DNA of 64,000 nt from Takakia lepidozioides (GCA_030704615.1 CM060733.1:44020001-44084000); one strand, 5' to 3'. Shown: positions 20,991 to 31,480, counted from the first letter of the stretch. Made by a program: numbers and translations. The notes: generated from the letters alone by a model not told the origin.

Positions 20991-21082
20991 TTCCGCATCC
21001 TGGACCAGGAGAAACAGACCCTATTACCGAGGTAAGAGGACATAACACCGTCAATAAAGGCAGGAAAATTCCAATTCCGCGG

Positions 21083-21147
21083 ATGTCCGCTCATGAGCTC
21101 ATAGGCTCATGGGCTCATGGGCTCATGCGCTCATGAAATAGTAAACC
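21083..21147. repeat. GCTCATG cluster 3
   Basis: Five GCTCATG/GCTCATA heptamers end in GCTCATGAAATAGTAAACC, identical to the end of cluster 1 at 1,939-1,957. Confidence 0.7.
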
Positions 21148-21259
21148 TCGGATTTCCCTCTAGCAGTCAAGGATTCCATGAAAAACGTGTCTAAAAGTGG
21201 ACTTCAGCCACAAAACTAACAGTTTAGTTTGTTTTTCTCCGAAAAACCAAGCGGCCACG

Positions 21260-22275
21260 CTCAGAATTACCTGCAGGAAGGTAATTCGGCGCTTCGACTT
21301 ACCTGGCGAATGGAAATTCGGCACCGAATTTCCATCCGCCAGCGATCCGAGTTACCTGCTGGATGGAAATTCGGCGCCGGATTTCCATCCATCCGGGCTT
21401 CGAATTACCTGCAGGAAGGTAATTCGGCGCTTCGACTTACCTGGCGAATGGAAATTCGGCACCGAATTTCCATCCGCCAGCGATCCGAGTTACCTGCTGG
21501 ATGGAAATTCGGCGCCGGATTTCCATCCATCCGGGCTTCGAATTACCTGCAGGATGGAAATTCGGCGCCGAATTTCCATCCTGATCCGCTCCGAATTACC
21601 TGCATGACGGAAATTTTGCGCGCCGCCCTACCTGCCGGATGGAAATTTGGCGCCGAATTTCCATCCATCCGCTCTCCGACCAACCTGGTGGATGGAAATC
21701 CGGCGCCGGATTTCCATCCATCCGGCCTGCGTGGCGGAAATTTCGCGCGCCGCCCTACCTGGCAGGATAGAAATCCAGCGCCGAATTTCCATCCAACCGC
21801 TCTCCGACCAACCTGGCGGATGGAAATCCGGCGCCGGATTTCCATCCATCCGCTCCGAATTACCTGCGTGGCGGAAATTTCGTGTGCCGCCCTACCTGAC
21901 AGGATGGAAATCCGGCGCCGGATTTCCATCCATCCGGCTCCGAATTACCTGCGTGGCAGAAATTTCGCGCGCCGCCCTACCTGACAGGATGGAAATCCGG
22001 CGCCGGATTTCCATCCATCCGGCTCCGGATTACCTGCGTGGCAGAAATTTCGCGCGCCGCCCTACTTGGCAGGATGGAAATTCGGCGCTGAATTTCCATC
22101 CTGCTGCGCTCTGAATTACCTGCATGACAGAAATTTTGCGCGCTGCCGTACCTGGCGGATGGAAATCCGGCGCCGGATTTCCATCCATCCGCGCTCCGAA
22201 TTACCTGCAGGATGGAAATCCGTTGCCGAAATTCTATTCTGCTGCGCTCCGAATTACCTCTATGTTAGAAATTCC
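21260..22275. repeat. Array of GGCGCC palindromes with GGATGGAAATTC arms
   Basis: Unit: GGATGGAAATTCGGCGCC followed by its reverse complement arm (GAATTTCCATCC), many perfect. Units are separated by CGAATTACCTGC(A/G) or CGACCAACCTGG and often by a second motif GGAAATTTCGCGCGCCGCCC. A 138-bp segment at 21,264-21,401 is repeated almost exactly at 21,402-21,539. Spacing between palindromes is about 70-130 bp. Long ORFs through it are products of the repeat. Confidence 0.9.
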
Positions 22276-22329
22276 GGGCCGAGTTGCGTCATATTTCATC
22301 CGACAGGGAGGGCTTCATCCGACATTTAA

Positions 22330-24800
22330 TTGCGTAGTTGGGCATTAAATGTCCACCGCCGTCCGTTTTTATTCGGGCTGGCAACACATGGCTTCCTCGA
22401 TACGTACCCTAAATCTGATGCTAATCTTGGATTAACTTCTATTCGAGGCATGTACCCCAAAAAACTGAGATCTTTTTCCATTTTGGCTGGGACTTATGTC
22501 GCCTGAAGGGCATGGCTCTCCTGAGAGAGACCTCACATCCAGACCGCGGCGGAAGTTGAAAGCTTTGTACTACGGACGACGGCCAATCTCTCGCATGGCC
22601 AAACTTAAGCTCTAGCAGGAGATTCCAGTGTCTTGCTCACAACCCGCGCCAACTGAAGCCGAGTACTCTCAGGCAAGCCACTTCTGCTTTCGCTTTGTTT
22701 TTACATCTTCATCCTGGCATCGGTGGAAGCGTATGGCTGCATCGCAAAAGCAGCAGCTGTTGCGAAGAATGATCAAGGTCTGAATGGTTAAAAATTAAGG
22801 AAATCCATGCTGAGCTGAGAAGATGAAGTGCCTTCAAAACATTTCACCCTGTTTTCCCGTCTTATGGAATTCCTGATCATTTGTTCATCGTGTTTTATAT
22901 TACCGGTTGAGTGAACCTTAGATAGTTTGCAATGCGTGTGCAAAGCCGGCAGCTCTGGAGAAGGCTGCTTGTGCATGTCATTCTTAGGCATTGGTTGGAT
23001 TTGTTTTCATTGTTGTTCCATGGCACTCCATACTTCCTAAACTTGTTTTGTTTTCATTGTTGTTCCACGATTGTTGCTATGGTGGTTGCGCTGCTCGTTG
23101 CGATGCTGGTTTTGGCACCGATGTTGGTTCTGACGATTTTGGGAATGACAGAGTGACGACGAGCCCGGCACGCTGGTGGTATCATCGACCGCTCCAACTC
23201 ATCGCATGTTTGAATCGCCCAACTTGGGGCGAGAGGGCAAACTTCAACCTTTTGTTGGTGGACGGGAGGACCTGCAGCGAGAGTACGACAGAATAGGCAT
23301 TGGGGAGGTTGGTGCAGACGGCATGGCAGGTGAAGGGCGTGAGGACATGAGGACATGAGGACAGCAGATCCGGCAATGGAGGTTGTTCATGCACATGCAG
23401 TAGGGCCCACCCACGCAAAGAAGAAGAAGAAAGCTAAGCACATGCAATCCCCGGCGAGAGAGCCGTCACGGGCTGCGGAGGGGGGAGTGAGTAGTGCGCG
23501 CGAGGGTGTCAGTTCGCCTCAATCAAAGGTGGTCGTCCATCCGGGCTCCCCTGCTGCTAGCCCTAGTAAGAAACAGAAAGCCCGTGAGAGGGCAAAAGAG
23601 AGGGCAAAAGAACAGGCGAGACAGCAGGCTAGCCAGGAGGAAAGAGAAAAGGCCACTGAAGAGGCCAGGGGTGCCCAAATGACAGATGCCAATGTAAGTG
23701 AGGGACGCACAGAGACGGTGGATCCCTCCAAGACACCACAAAGAGGCAGTCACACACTGGTTAGACCATCGCGGGCAAGAGCAGCCCCTGCAATTACCCA
23801 TACGGTGGAGAGTGGAGGAGAGGAAAGAACACCAGAAAGAGCACGGATTGTGCAAGTTCGAGGTGAAGCCGGGGAGAGGGCAGTAGAGACGGGGAGAGTG
23901 CTCGAGGTGGTTTCGCCGGTGGCTGACCATGTTGAGGAGGACAACAGGGAGCTTTCTGACCAGGATGACATCCTCCCGGACATCCCCAGGCCCCAAACCC
24001 GCAGCATACAGGCTGGATTTGGCGGTCCTGGTGGGCTGCCGGAGAACCCCTCTGCAGCAGACGTCATGTCAGAGGCGGATATGAAGTTGGCCGCTGCCAA
24101 GATGTTGGAGGCAACCCACAACAACATTGGCAGGGTGCTGGGGGGCATGGTGTACCCGGCCAAGCTTCGGATTCCCCTTTGCCGCTTGGTGTCATTGCAG
24201 GTGGTGAGACCTGCCCTCCCAGGCGATATCGACAAGCTGAAATTCTCTTTCCGGGATGGATATCGAATGGGGTCTGCCGCGTTTTACGTTTCCATTGAGA
24301 ACGACCACGAGCGACCCGTGCCCACACTTCCGATGAGGTGGACAAATGGGGTCCCCATTGGCAAAGGCGAAATGAGGAGTTCAAGAGAACGATTGCTACT
24401 GATCGTCTTTTCCAGCACTTGTCCAGTAAGATGTTTTACGTGTGGGACGGCAATCATCGCCTCCTGGCATGGATGGAGCACATAGCCGAAGCCCACCCCA
24501 ACGACCTCGATTGGCATTTCGCCGTGGAGTGTGTTGTGCTGAAGGTTGCGGGGCCCAAAGATCGCAGTCTTCTCAAAGCTGCAATGGCGGACATCAACTC
24601 GTAAGTTACAACGCCTCTTGCTTTTGGACCCATCCGATTGTAAGTAATTTCATTGCGAATCCTCATATTTGTTGTAAATTCCCATTTCAGAATTGTTTGA
24701 TGGAAATGTGGCATTGCAGGGTGACTGAGAATGCCTTCATTGCCACCAACTTGTCCCACATGCTCTTCCGAGTGAAGGATGTCGGGAAGCAGGGGGTGCA
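22330..24800 (+). repeat. Segmental duplication, left copy (partner at 34,020-36,673)
   Basis: From GGGCATTAAATGTCC through the start of gene copy C the sequence matches 34,020-36,673 in order, with many small differences. Shared landmarks are TTGGATTAACTTCTATTCGAGG, ATGGCTCTCCTGAGAGA and the ParB-like exon. In both places an array of GGATGGAAATTC palindromes lies just upstream. Before the gene start (22,330-23,140) I see no ORF that can be supported. Confidence 0.82.
23355..24600 (+). CDS. Copy C: N-terminal region and ParB/sulfiredoxin-like domain
   Basis: The N-terminus is basic and repetitive (KKKKKAKH; KARERAKERAKEQARQQ), then acidic (EEDNRELSDQDD). The domain starts with AKLRIPLCRLVSLQVVRP. 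After a one-base frameshift somewhere in 24,300-24,335 it continues as DEVDKWGPHWQRRNEEF, then MFYVWDGNHRLLAW and ECVVLK. IPL..L....VRP and DGNHR are the paired motifs of ParB/Srx-like domains, and here the HR pair is intact. The exon ends at GACATCAACTC with donor GTAAGT at 24,601. An upstream exon (LVVSSTAPTHRMFESPNLG, from about 23,150) probably belongs to the gene. What the domain binds is unknown. In bacteria such domains bind DNA sites or nucleotides, or act as nucleases. Confidence 0.6.
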
Positions 24801-25860
24801 AGAGTTTGCCAATTCGTTCAGTGCCGACCTCTTGCGCAAGTCAGAGGCAAAGGCAGACAAAACCTGGTATAGGCTGAGCATGGACGCCATGGTGGACTAC
24901 ATATTTCGGGTAAAGCTCCTGACTGTTTTGTTGAGCTAATCTGTCTCTCCTCCCCCAATAGAAGAAAAGTGTTGAGTAGGATCTCTAATCTTATGTGCGC
25001 ATTCTTGACAGACGAAAATTCAGCAGGATTTGGCACATGCGCGGAGGTTCTACATGGAGTCAGAGGAGAAGAATCTAACCCTCCCGGCACTCGAATCGTA
25101 TCTCAAAGCTGCGGAGGTGAGGGCCCGCATAAAGTACAAGTCGCGGATGGTAAAGTACGTGGCCATAGCTGATCCCGCCCTTGGTGCCGACTTTCTGGTG
25201 GAGGTGGGGAAGCACTACTCCTGCGCTCTGAAGCCCACGATGACATTGGAGAAGCTCCATTGTCTAGCCACATCCTGTGTGGATGGTGCAGAAAAGGTGA
25301 TACATTCTTAACCAAATTGTGGTGGCAACAACTCGTTTTTGTGGTGTTTGGCGCTTACGAATATGCTGGGTGGTTGGACAGACCTAGTGGCTCCAAATCT
25401 GGAATGGTTCCCAAAGTACAAGGGACATGTGGAGCTTCCCCAAACCGGACAAACTGTCTGACCCCACATTCGACATGTGGATGAACCGCATGACATGGCG
25501 GTTTCAGGTACTTCCCCACGCTTCGTTTGGCGCTTCTACTCTTGTAGGGGGTGGATTCATTGTATTTTTTCAGCAATGCGATCTGATGGAGAATCTCCAC
25601 AGGTGACGACGAATGCGCAAGAACAGCTGGACACACAAGCACATCAGTTCAAGATGGAGATTTCTCCTGCAGCAGAGAGCCTACGCGACTATGTGACGAG
25701 GTACTTTCTGCTCTACAAAACCGACCTATTCTTTCGGGAGATACCACATGCCCGCCGGAGCCACGAGTTCACCGACCAGCCAAACGCGGACAAAGCAGCA
25801 ATGCGCCTTCTGTACAAGTACATACGCGATGCCTTCCTTTCAGTCCTTGCATTTTTTCGC
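24720..25860 (+). CDS. Copy C: helical middle region in four exons
   Basis: Exons: 24,720-24,909 (VTENAFIATNLSHMLFRVKD ... VDYIFR), 25,012-25,296 (KIQQDLAHARRFYMESEEK ... DGAEK), 25,382-25,507 (LVAPNLEWFPKYKGH, then after a one-base shift near 25,430 SFPKPDKLSDPTFDMWMNR) and 25,574-25,860 (VTTNAQEQLDTQAHQFKM ... MRLLYKYIR). Acceptors TTGCAG, TGACAG, GGACAG and TTTCAG and donors GTAAAG, GTGATA and GTACTT bound them. The protein is amphipathic and helical with no domain I recognise. It separates the ParB-like and methyltransferase-like parts. Confidence 0.5.
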
Positions 25861-26430
25861 CGAATTTCCAGATCAGGGCTCCGAAAATGGCTAAGTCCCT
25901 AGGGTGGCTGGCCCTGAACTGGAAATTCGGCGCCATTTTTCCAGTTCCGGGCCTATTGCCATTCTGGGACTTAGCCATTTTCGGGCCGGACCTGGGAAAA
26001 TGGCGCCGAATTTCCAGTCAGGGCTCCGAAAATGGCTAAGTCCCTAGGGTGGCTGGCCCTGAACTGGAAATTCGGCGCCATTTTTCCAGTTCTGGGCCCT
26101 ATTGCCGTTCAGGGACATAGCCATTTTCGGGCCGGACCTGGGAAAATGGCGCCGAATTTCCAGTCAGGGCTCCGAAAATGGCTAAGTCCCTAGGGTGGCT
26201 GGCCCTGAACTGGAAATTCGGCGCCATTTTTCCAGTTCTAGGCCCTATTGCCGTTCTGGGACTTAGCCATCTTCGGGCCAAACCGGGAAAAATGGCGCCG
26301 AATTTCCAATTCAGGGCTCCCAAGATGGCTAAGTCCCTAGGGTGGCAATCACCGAAAACCGAAATTCGGCGCCATTTTTCCATTTCTAGGCCTACTCAGA
26401 TCCGCCCCAACCTGGGAAAATGGTGCCGAA
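25861..26430. repeat. GGCGCC array with AACTGGAAATTC arms, inside copy C
   Basis: About four units, period about 146 bp. Each has GAACTGGAAATTCGGCGCC, then ATTTTTCCAGTTC (an imperfect palindrome), the words ATGGCTAAGTCCCTAGGGTGG, and a second core GGGAAAATGGCGCCGAATTT. It lies between two coding exons of copy C, apparently in an intron or as an insertion. Confidence 0.85.
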
Positions 26431-26471
26431 TTTGCAGTTCAGGGACCTCATTGTGTTTTTCATGAATGCAG

Positions 26472-27270
26472 GTACTGCAAGTTCTCCCTTTGGGAGAAAG
26501 GTCATTTGTCTTTCGAGCCACCATTCTTCCTGGCATGGAGGAACCCTGGGGCTGACTCCATGTACACTGACGATATTGTGAAGGAGTGGCATCTAGAACA
26601 TTTGCGTGATTGCCCTTGGTATGTGGACCTTCCGCCCGGCTCGCTCGACCCATCCGAGTTTCAATTGAAGCTGGATGCTGAGGCCCGACGAAACCGGGCT
26701 CCGCTGCCTTCGCTGGGTGCAAAAGAGGCAAAAGCGCTTGCGAACTCCAGGAAAGCGGCAAAGCTTGCTCAGGCAGGAATTCAGGAGAAATTGAATGAGA
26801 AGAGTAAAGGCCAAAGGAAAAGGACAAGGAAACAGGTGAGTGCGGTAACACCCAAAAAACAGAAAACCATCGGGGCATCGGAGGAGGCGCAGGAGGGGAC
26901 CCAAGAGAGTGACTCGGACGACGACTTTGTTCAAGGTCCTGCGACTGCTATTGCTGCTACCCTGTCACCGATCGTTCGGGTTCCCAAGTCAGTTCAGAGT
27001 GGGACTGGCTCTGCCAAGAAGTTGGCATTTGAGAGCGAGCCTACACGGCAGTATTCGGCGGTGACGTTTACGCACAGGCCAAAGCTAGAACCTCCAACCA
27101 TCATCCAATGCGTCAATGAGAGCTTCCTTGACGCTCTCGCTGCCAGGGCAAAGAAGATGGCACACAACAAGTCTCTGGCGGAGCAGAAGGGGAAAGCCAA
27201 GAAGAGGGCTGCTGGTACAGAGCCTAAAGACACCCCTGGTTTTGAAGCCATGATGGAATTCTTCACGGCT
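26472..27270 (+). CDS. Copy C: linker exon
   Basis: After acceptor ATGCAG it reads YCKFSLWEKGHLSFEPPFF, SMYTDDIVKEWHLEHL and CPWYVDLPPGSLDPSE, then a Lys/Arg-rich linker (KGQRKRTRKQ), an acidic cluster (ESDSDDDF) and RQYSAVTFTHRPKLEPPTI..NESFLDAL. It ends FEAMMEFFTA before GTGAGC at 27,271. Copies B and E carry the same landmarks (PYHAVEH; PYSAVSF ... ELMEFFKN, each followed by a GT donor), which supports this exon end. The open frame is continuous over 800 bases. Confidence 0.58.
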
Positions 27271-27294
27271 GTGAGCACAGATTGCAAGAGCACT

Positions 27295-27295
<1 letters not shown>

Positions 27296-27326
<31 letters not shown>
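27296..27326. repeat. Run of 31 G residues
   Basis: G31 lies just after the apparent donor of the linker exon and before the motif IV exon. On the complement it could serve as a C-rich tract before an acceptor. It could also be an assembly or sequencing artefact. Translation as poly-Gly is not supported, because other copies have an intron here. Confidence 0.8.
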
Positions 27327-27327
<1 letters not shown>

Positions 27328-27600
27328 GGAGAGAGCTTGCGACATGATTCTCCTCGACATTCCAGATGGGGAGCTGCTGGAGGGCCTGGATGGTGTGCCC
27401 ACCTGGAACAGGTTTACTGAGGACTACTGGAAAGCCGGGTTTGGGCTGGCGGGGATGCTTCTAGATGACGGTGGATGTGTGGTTGTCCTTGCCACAAGAG
27501 GGAGGACCACAGAGAATGCGGTGGCAAGGTAGACACCAAAAAGTGTCACCCCGTTCCTCCTCAGAAAATGGTTCTGCATCAATACACAGGGGTTGCGAAC
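27327..27600 (+). CDS. Copy C: methyltransferase-like motif IV exon
   Basis: Reads CDMILLDIPDGELLEGLDG, VPTWNRFTEDYWKAGFGL and LLDDGGCVVVLATRG. In beta-class amino-methyltransferases the catalytic (D/S/N)PP(Y/F/W) motif closes a strand like ILLDI and comes before the SAM-binding half. Here the tetrapeptide is DIPD, without the second Pro and without the aromatic residue. At 27,531 a TAG stands where copy E has TGG (KWTRKSGVP against R-stop-TPKSVTP). Coding similarity continues to FCINTQGLRTEGQS and donor GTAAGT near 27,613. So this copy carries a nonsense change. Confidence 0.52.
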
Positions 27601-27701
27601 AGAGGGCCAAAGTGTAAGTTATCAATCTATTGCATTCACCTCATATTGTGGTGTATCTAAACAAGATCCCGGAGTTGATCCCTCTTTTGTTGGATGTGCA
27701 G

Positions 27702-28250
27702 ACATTGGTGTTTGAGGCATATTGCTTTGTGAAGAGAGGGTCTACGTTCAAATTCCGCAACGACGGTCGTCTTGTTGATGCCGCTGTGGACCCTGTTACC
27801 TACGATGTCCTCTACAACTATGTGCCCCACTCCAGTATGCCGAAGGACACAAAGACATGCAAACCGTGGCGGTACAGCCGGACCCGGAGCCCTGCTTTCA
27901 TCCAAACCCTCATGGAGACGTGCTCGGATGTCCAAGGGCGGATTCTAGACCTCACATGTGGCATGGGTAAGCCTTCACGTGCTCAGTTTGTCCCCTGGCC
28001 CGATTGCAATTGCATACCGCAAGCTATTAACCGCCCGCTTTGTTCCTCAGGTGCTTCAATGTGGGCAGGGACGTTGTCCGACAGGCATGTGTTTGCCTTC
28101 GAGCCACATACTGCCCTCCACAACTCGGAACTTGCAGCGGCTGAACGTCTGCTGAAAGAGGAAGAGGCATCCTCGAAGGATGAGGAAAAATCGAGAAGGA
28201 GCAGGGGGAGGAACAAGTTGGGATCGAGGCCGAGGAGCCCCCGGTGTACG
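27702..28250 (+). CDS. Copy C: methyltransferase-like motifs X and I, then acidic segment
   Basis: Exon 27,702-27,966 begins after GTGCAG with TLVFEAYCFVK and ends TRSPAFIQTLMETC..GRILDLTCGMG before GTAAGC. Exon 28,051 onward, after TCCTCAG, continues ASMWAGTLSDRHVFAFE. Together these give a SAM-binding loop of the form DLxCGxGA, 20 residues after SPAFIQT, then a strand ending in E. That is the X-I order of the N4-cytosine/N6-adenine methyltransferase beta class. The end is Lys/Arg-rich in this frame and acidic in the next frame, suggesting a one-base indel near 28,190. Confidence 0.58.
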
Positions 28251-28380
28251 AGTGAGTGGTCGCATTGTAAATTGCCTCCAGATTTCGTGAGGCATCTCCC
28301 TTCGCTCTCTTATTTCATTGAAAACCCTTTCTGCTTCTGCTGGTATTGACATTCTTGAAGTGGATTTGTTCTTACTGTAG

Positions 28381-28840
28381 GATGCGAAGTACGGCAGGAG
28401 GGACGTCTACACCGGAGTTCATGGGCAGGAGGAACGTGCCTTTTTTTGCCAGGGGGGATTTCATGCCTAGTCCAGAAAGGGACTACATCCTTCCTACTTA
28501 TGCTGCCCGGCTTGCTTCGGTGTCCATTAGGAGGTGTTCCGAACCTAGTCGTGTACAACAGATTTTAGACGAGGCAAGCCTCAAGAAAATGAAGATGAGG
28601 GAGGAGGCAGCAGCTATTAGAGCCCGTCGGGCTCGTAGATTTGTCTTGGATTCTGCTGAGCAAAGTGGGGGAGAAGAGGCAGAAGATTCCCAGGAGGTGA
28701 GGTGGACAGTCCCCCAAGGAGAGGACGGCATTTTTGAGAGGCATACTGCAACCGATGCATCACAGAGCTCGGAGGATGGGGGGGATGAGGGGGATGAGGA
28801 AGAAGGAGGGCCAAGTTCCTCGGAAGGTGTAGGAGAGTAG
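28381..28840 (+). CDS. Copy C: last exon with RWTVPxGEDGIFE
   Basis: Acceptor TTACTGTAG, then GRRNVPFFARGDFMPSPERDYILPTYAARL, an Arg-rich helix (KKMKMREEAAAIRARRARRF), EVRWTVPQGEDGIFERH and an acidic Ser/Gly tail ending at TAG 28,838-28,840. Copy A has the same order at 19,956-20,457. Function unknown. AATAAA follows at 28,904. Confidence 0.58.
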
Positions 28841-28903
28841 TTCCCATTCCTGCTATGACAGTTAGGACACACTTGTATAGACGTGGCTTGCCACCAAATT
28901 TGC

Positions 28904-28909
28904 AATAAA
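28904..28909 (+). promoter_or_regulatory. Possible polyadenylation signal AATAAA for copy C
   Basis: AATAAA 64 bases after the stop of copy C, in a T-rich context. Confidence 0.4.
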
Positions 28910-28992
28910 ATGTTGCATTTCATTGCTATGACGAGTCCACATGACCCTATTTCCGTGCCTCCTAACCCTATTTCCGTGGACAGACAATGGCC

Positions 28993-29042
28993 CGCTCATG
29001 CTTTTTTTTTTCCCGCTCATGCTCATGCCGCTCATGAAATAG
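28993..29042. repeat. GCTCATG cluster 4
   Basis: Four GCTCATG heptamers around a T9 tract, ending in GCTCATGAAATAGCAGCCCC. Cluster 5 at 31,771-31,787 ends the same way. Copy E starts immediately to the right. Confidence 0.68.
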
Positions 29043-29054
29043 CAGCCCCCGAAA

Positions 29055-29527
29055 TGGGACTTCATAAGGAATGGGTTCGCAGGCAGTCAGTGAGTGATGA
29101 AGGGGGTATCTCCACTGAAGTCCCTGTTCTTGATTTGGAGCATGCAGAACAGATTGCTACACAGGCCGCTGACGCTGTAGCCCAAGTGGTCCCTGCCGTT
29201 GTGGGTGTACCAAAACGCAAATCACGAAAAAGAAAAGGTGTGGATGTCAATGCAAGTGTGGCCCCCAATGCAGGTGTGGCTTCTATTGCTGGTCCTATTG
29301 GTAATTCTTCACATCCTTCAAATCAGTTGGTTGTAGTGCCTGCACCTACTACTCGAGGAAACAAGCCAAAGGCAGGCGAACATCCTTACAGTGCAGTGTC
29401 ATTTTCTGGTGGTGCACCTAGCATGTATCGCATGAAGATCATGCCTACTCATTTCATTGATATGGTGGAGGCCTCAAGTACATCTCCTGATGCGACCTTG
29501 AAAGAACTCATGGAGTTCTTCAAAAAT
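29055..29527 (+). CDS. Copy E fragment: linker exon
   Basis: The frame reads through KRKSRKRKG (basic), low-complexity Ala/Val/Pro text and GEHPYSAVSFSGGAPSMYRM..PTHFIDMV, ending TLKELMEFFKN at donor GTGAGT (29,528). PYSAVSF and the final (L/M)MEFF-x2 match copies B and C. Upstream coding is lost at the GCTCATG cluster. Confidence 0.5.
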
Positions 29528-29633
29528 GTGAGTTTCCCCCAACAAACAAACTTGAATGTAAGGAATTCTTCGATGTTTTTATATCCTCATCATCCGGCTA
29601 TTGACTCCTACATTTTTTGTATGTTGTTTGCAG

Positions 29634-30115
29634 TTGCCAGGAAAGGAGGAAGCTACTGCAGCCCGCACACACCCTCGACCTTCTAGCATGGGTCCTCCTG
29701 TCGGGCCTAACCTTGTGCGCTTCAAGGACGTGCTTTGGAAAGGTAAAGGTTTCAAGTCGAAAGCAGCAGAGAAAGAGGCAATTTGACGATGAAGATGATG
29801 GAGAGTCGCCAACATGGGTCGTCCCCTTCTCCAAAAAATTAAAGAGCATGAAGCATCAGGCGGTTGTTGAGGAATATACTACCCCATCGGATCAGTCCCC
29901 TTCCCCTACGAAGAGCAGACGGGGCGGTGGAGAATCGGACGAGAACGGAGGAGTCCCCTTCCCTTGCAAAGAATAAGAAGCAGAAGGGGGCGAAAGCAAG
30001 GGCAGAGCAGTCTCCAGCAAAACCCCTCCACATGTTGAAGCTCAGTTCTTGCAGGAGTTTTAGAAGGAAACCGGGGGCAACTCTGCAGAAGCTCGGACAG
30101 CTGCTCCGACGATGA
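29634..30115 (+). pseudogene. Copy E fragment: basic low-complexity coding remnant
   Basis: After TTTGCAG: LVRFKDVLWKGKGFKSKAAEKEA, a one-base shift, FDDEDDGESPTWVVPFSKKLKSMK, then Ser/Pro/Lys-rich text (SPSPTKSRRGGG; KNKKQKGAKARAEQSPAKP) across another shift. It resembles the N-terminal region of the family in composition only. Confidence 0.32.
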
Positions 30116-30228
30116 TCTCTAGCACTCCTGTCCTGGTCGATCTTTCAGCGGATGAAGGTGTTGGTTCTTAACATGGGGAGCTCGACTTCTCCTACCTAGA
30201 ATAGGACTTTCGTGATAATAGGGGAGGT

Positions 30229-31480
30229 ATGGACGACTACATTCTCCCACATGATCTGCCCGGCTACATTCCCAAGAATACAGGCACGGCTCTGGGTGGT
30301 CCATCTGAACAGCCCCTTCCCCCACCCCAAAATGTCGTCCAAGAGGATTTTCAGAGTGCAGAGAATCAAATGTTGGAGGAGACTCACAGCAGCATTGGCA
30401 GAGTTCTTAGGACCAAGGTCTTCCCTTGCACACTGCGAATTCCACTCTGTCGAATGGTCTCCCTCCTGATAGTGAGGCTTGCTCTCGCAAGGGATGTGGA
30501 TAAGATGAAGTTCGCATTCCAAGAAGGCTATTGGCTGGGTCTGCCGCCTTCTATGTTTCCATTGAGAATGAGGAAGGTGGATCGCATGCCCGACAACAGA
30601 AGAGTTACAGCCTAGGGTCCCCACTACCACACTCGCAACACGGAATTCAAAAAAATGCTGAAGGATGATGGCGGTGTTTGGTGGCCAGCCAAAATCCCCT
30701 CTAACCCCTCTTACTATGAAAGCTGTGAAAACTGGCTCAGCAAAGAAGACACTCTTCAACCTCCCGGGGGGGCACCCGTGCGAGCTAGTGGAAATGAAGG
30801 GCAGGAGCCAAAGTTGGAGCCAAAAAAGTGATTCAGTGTGCGAATGAGAGTTTTTTGAGGGCATTGGATGGCCGGCCGGCCGCCAAGTTAGCACACACAT
30901 CAAGCAAATGGAAGGCCTGAAAGCCAAAGCTCTAAGGAAGCGACTGCAGAAGAGCCTGTAGACACTCCAAGATTGTAGCCACGATGGATTTCTTTGCAAT
31001 GACAAGTGAGGGAAGAATTGCATGAGGCGTGGAAAAACGGACCGACTGTCATTGATTTGATCATCTTGGATATTCCCAGATGGAGAGCCTCTGGAGGACT
31101 GGATATTGTGCCCTCTTGGAGCAAGTATTTCTGAGGACTTTTGGAAAGAAAGGGTTTGGGCTAGCCTGCATGGTATTGGATGACAAAGGTTGTGTGGTGG
31201 TCATTGCCAGCAAAGGCAAAAACACAGAGGCGGGATTGCCAAGTGGACCCGTAAGAGTGGCGTCCCAATTCTGAAGAAGATGTGGACCTGCATCAACTCA
31301 ATGGGCCTGGAATGCGGTGCCAAATTTTGCTTATGAATGGGGTCCATTGGATTTCGGCGGCACGGCATCCTTGCAAAGGAATTGCGGACGATGCTACACG
31401 AACAGTATTTCAGCACTCAGGAGACTATGTATGGAGATGAGAATGAGTTTGCAGACATTGCCCTTCATTGCTTATAATCC
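30229..31480 (+). pseudogene. Copy E: ParB-like fragment joined to methyltransferase motif IV region
   Basis: Reads QMLEETHSSIGRVLRTKVF, LRIPLCRMVSLLIVRL, VDKMKFAFQEGYWLG, then shifts frame to SAAFYVSIENEEGG. The DGNHR half and the whole helical region are absent. From about 30,720 the text matches the end of the linker exon (TGSAKKTLF; ANESFLRAL; KLAHTSSK). From 31,040 it gives LIILDIPDGEPLE, FGLACMVLDDKGCVVVIAS, KWTRKSGVPILKKMWTC in shifting frames. An internal deletion therefore joins the two parts. Several stops and frameshifts; not functional. It keeps the TGG codon that is TAG in copy C. Confidence 0.55.

Noticed and set aside
21229-22114. Long ORFs (up to 251 codons) rich in MEIRRRISIHP
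   Set aside because: They exist only because the GGATGGAAATTCGGCGCC repeat lacks stops in that frame; no non-repeat coding signal.
22932-23156. Very hydrophobic ORF (LLFHGTPYF..VALLVAMLVLAPMLVL), also at 34,761-35,160
   Set aside because: It looks like a membrane protein, but frames differ between the two duplicated copies, with indels not in multiples of three. More likely a T-rich intron or 5' region.
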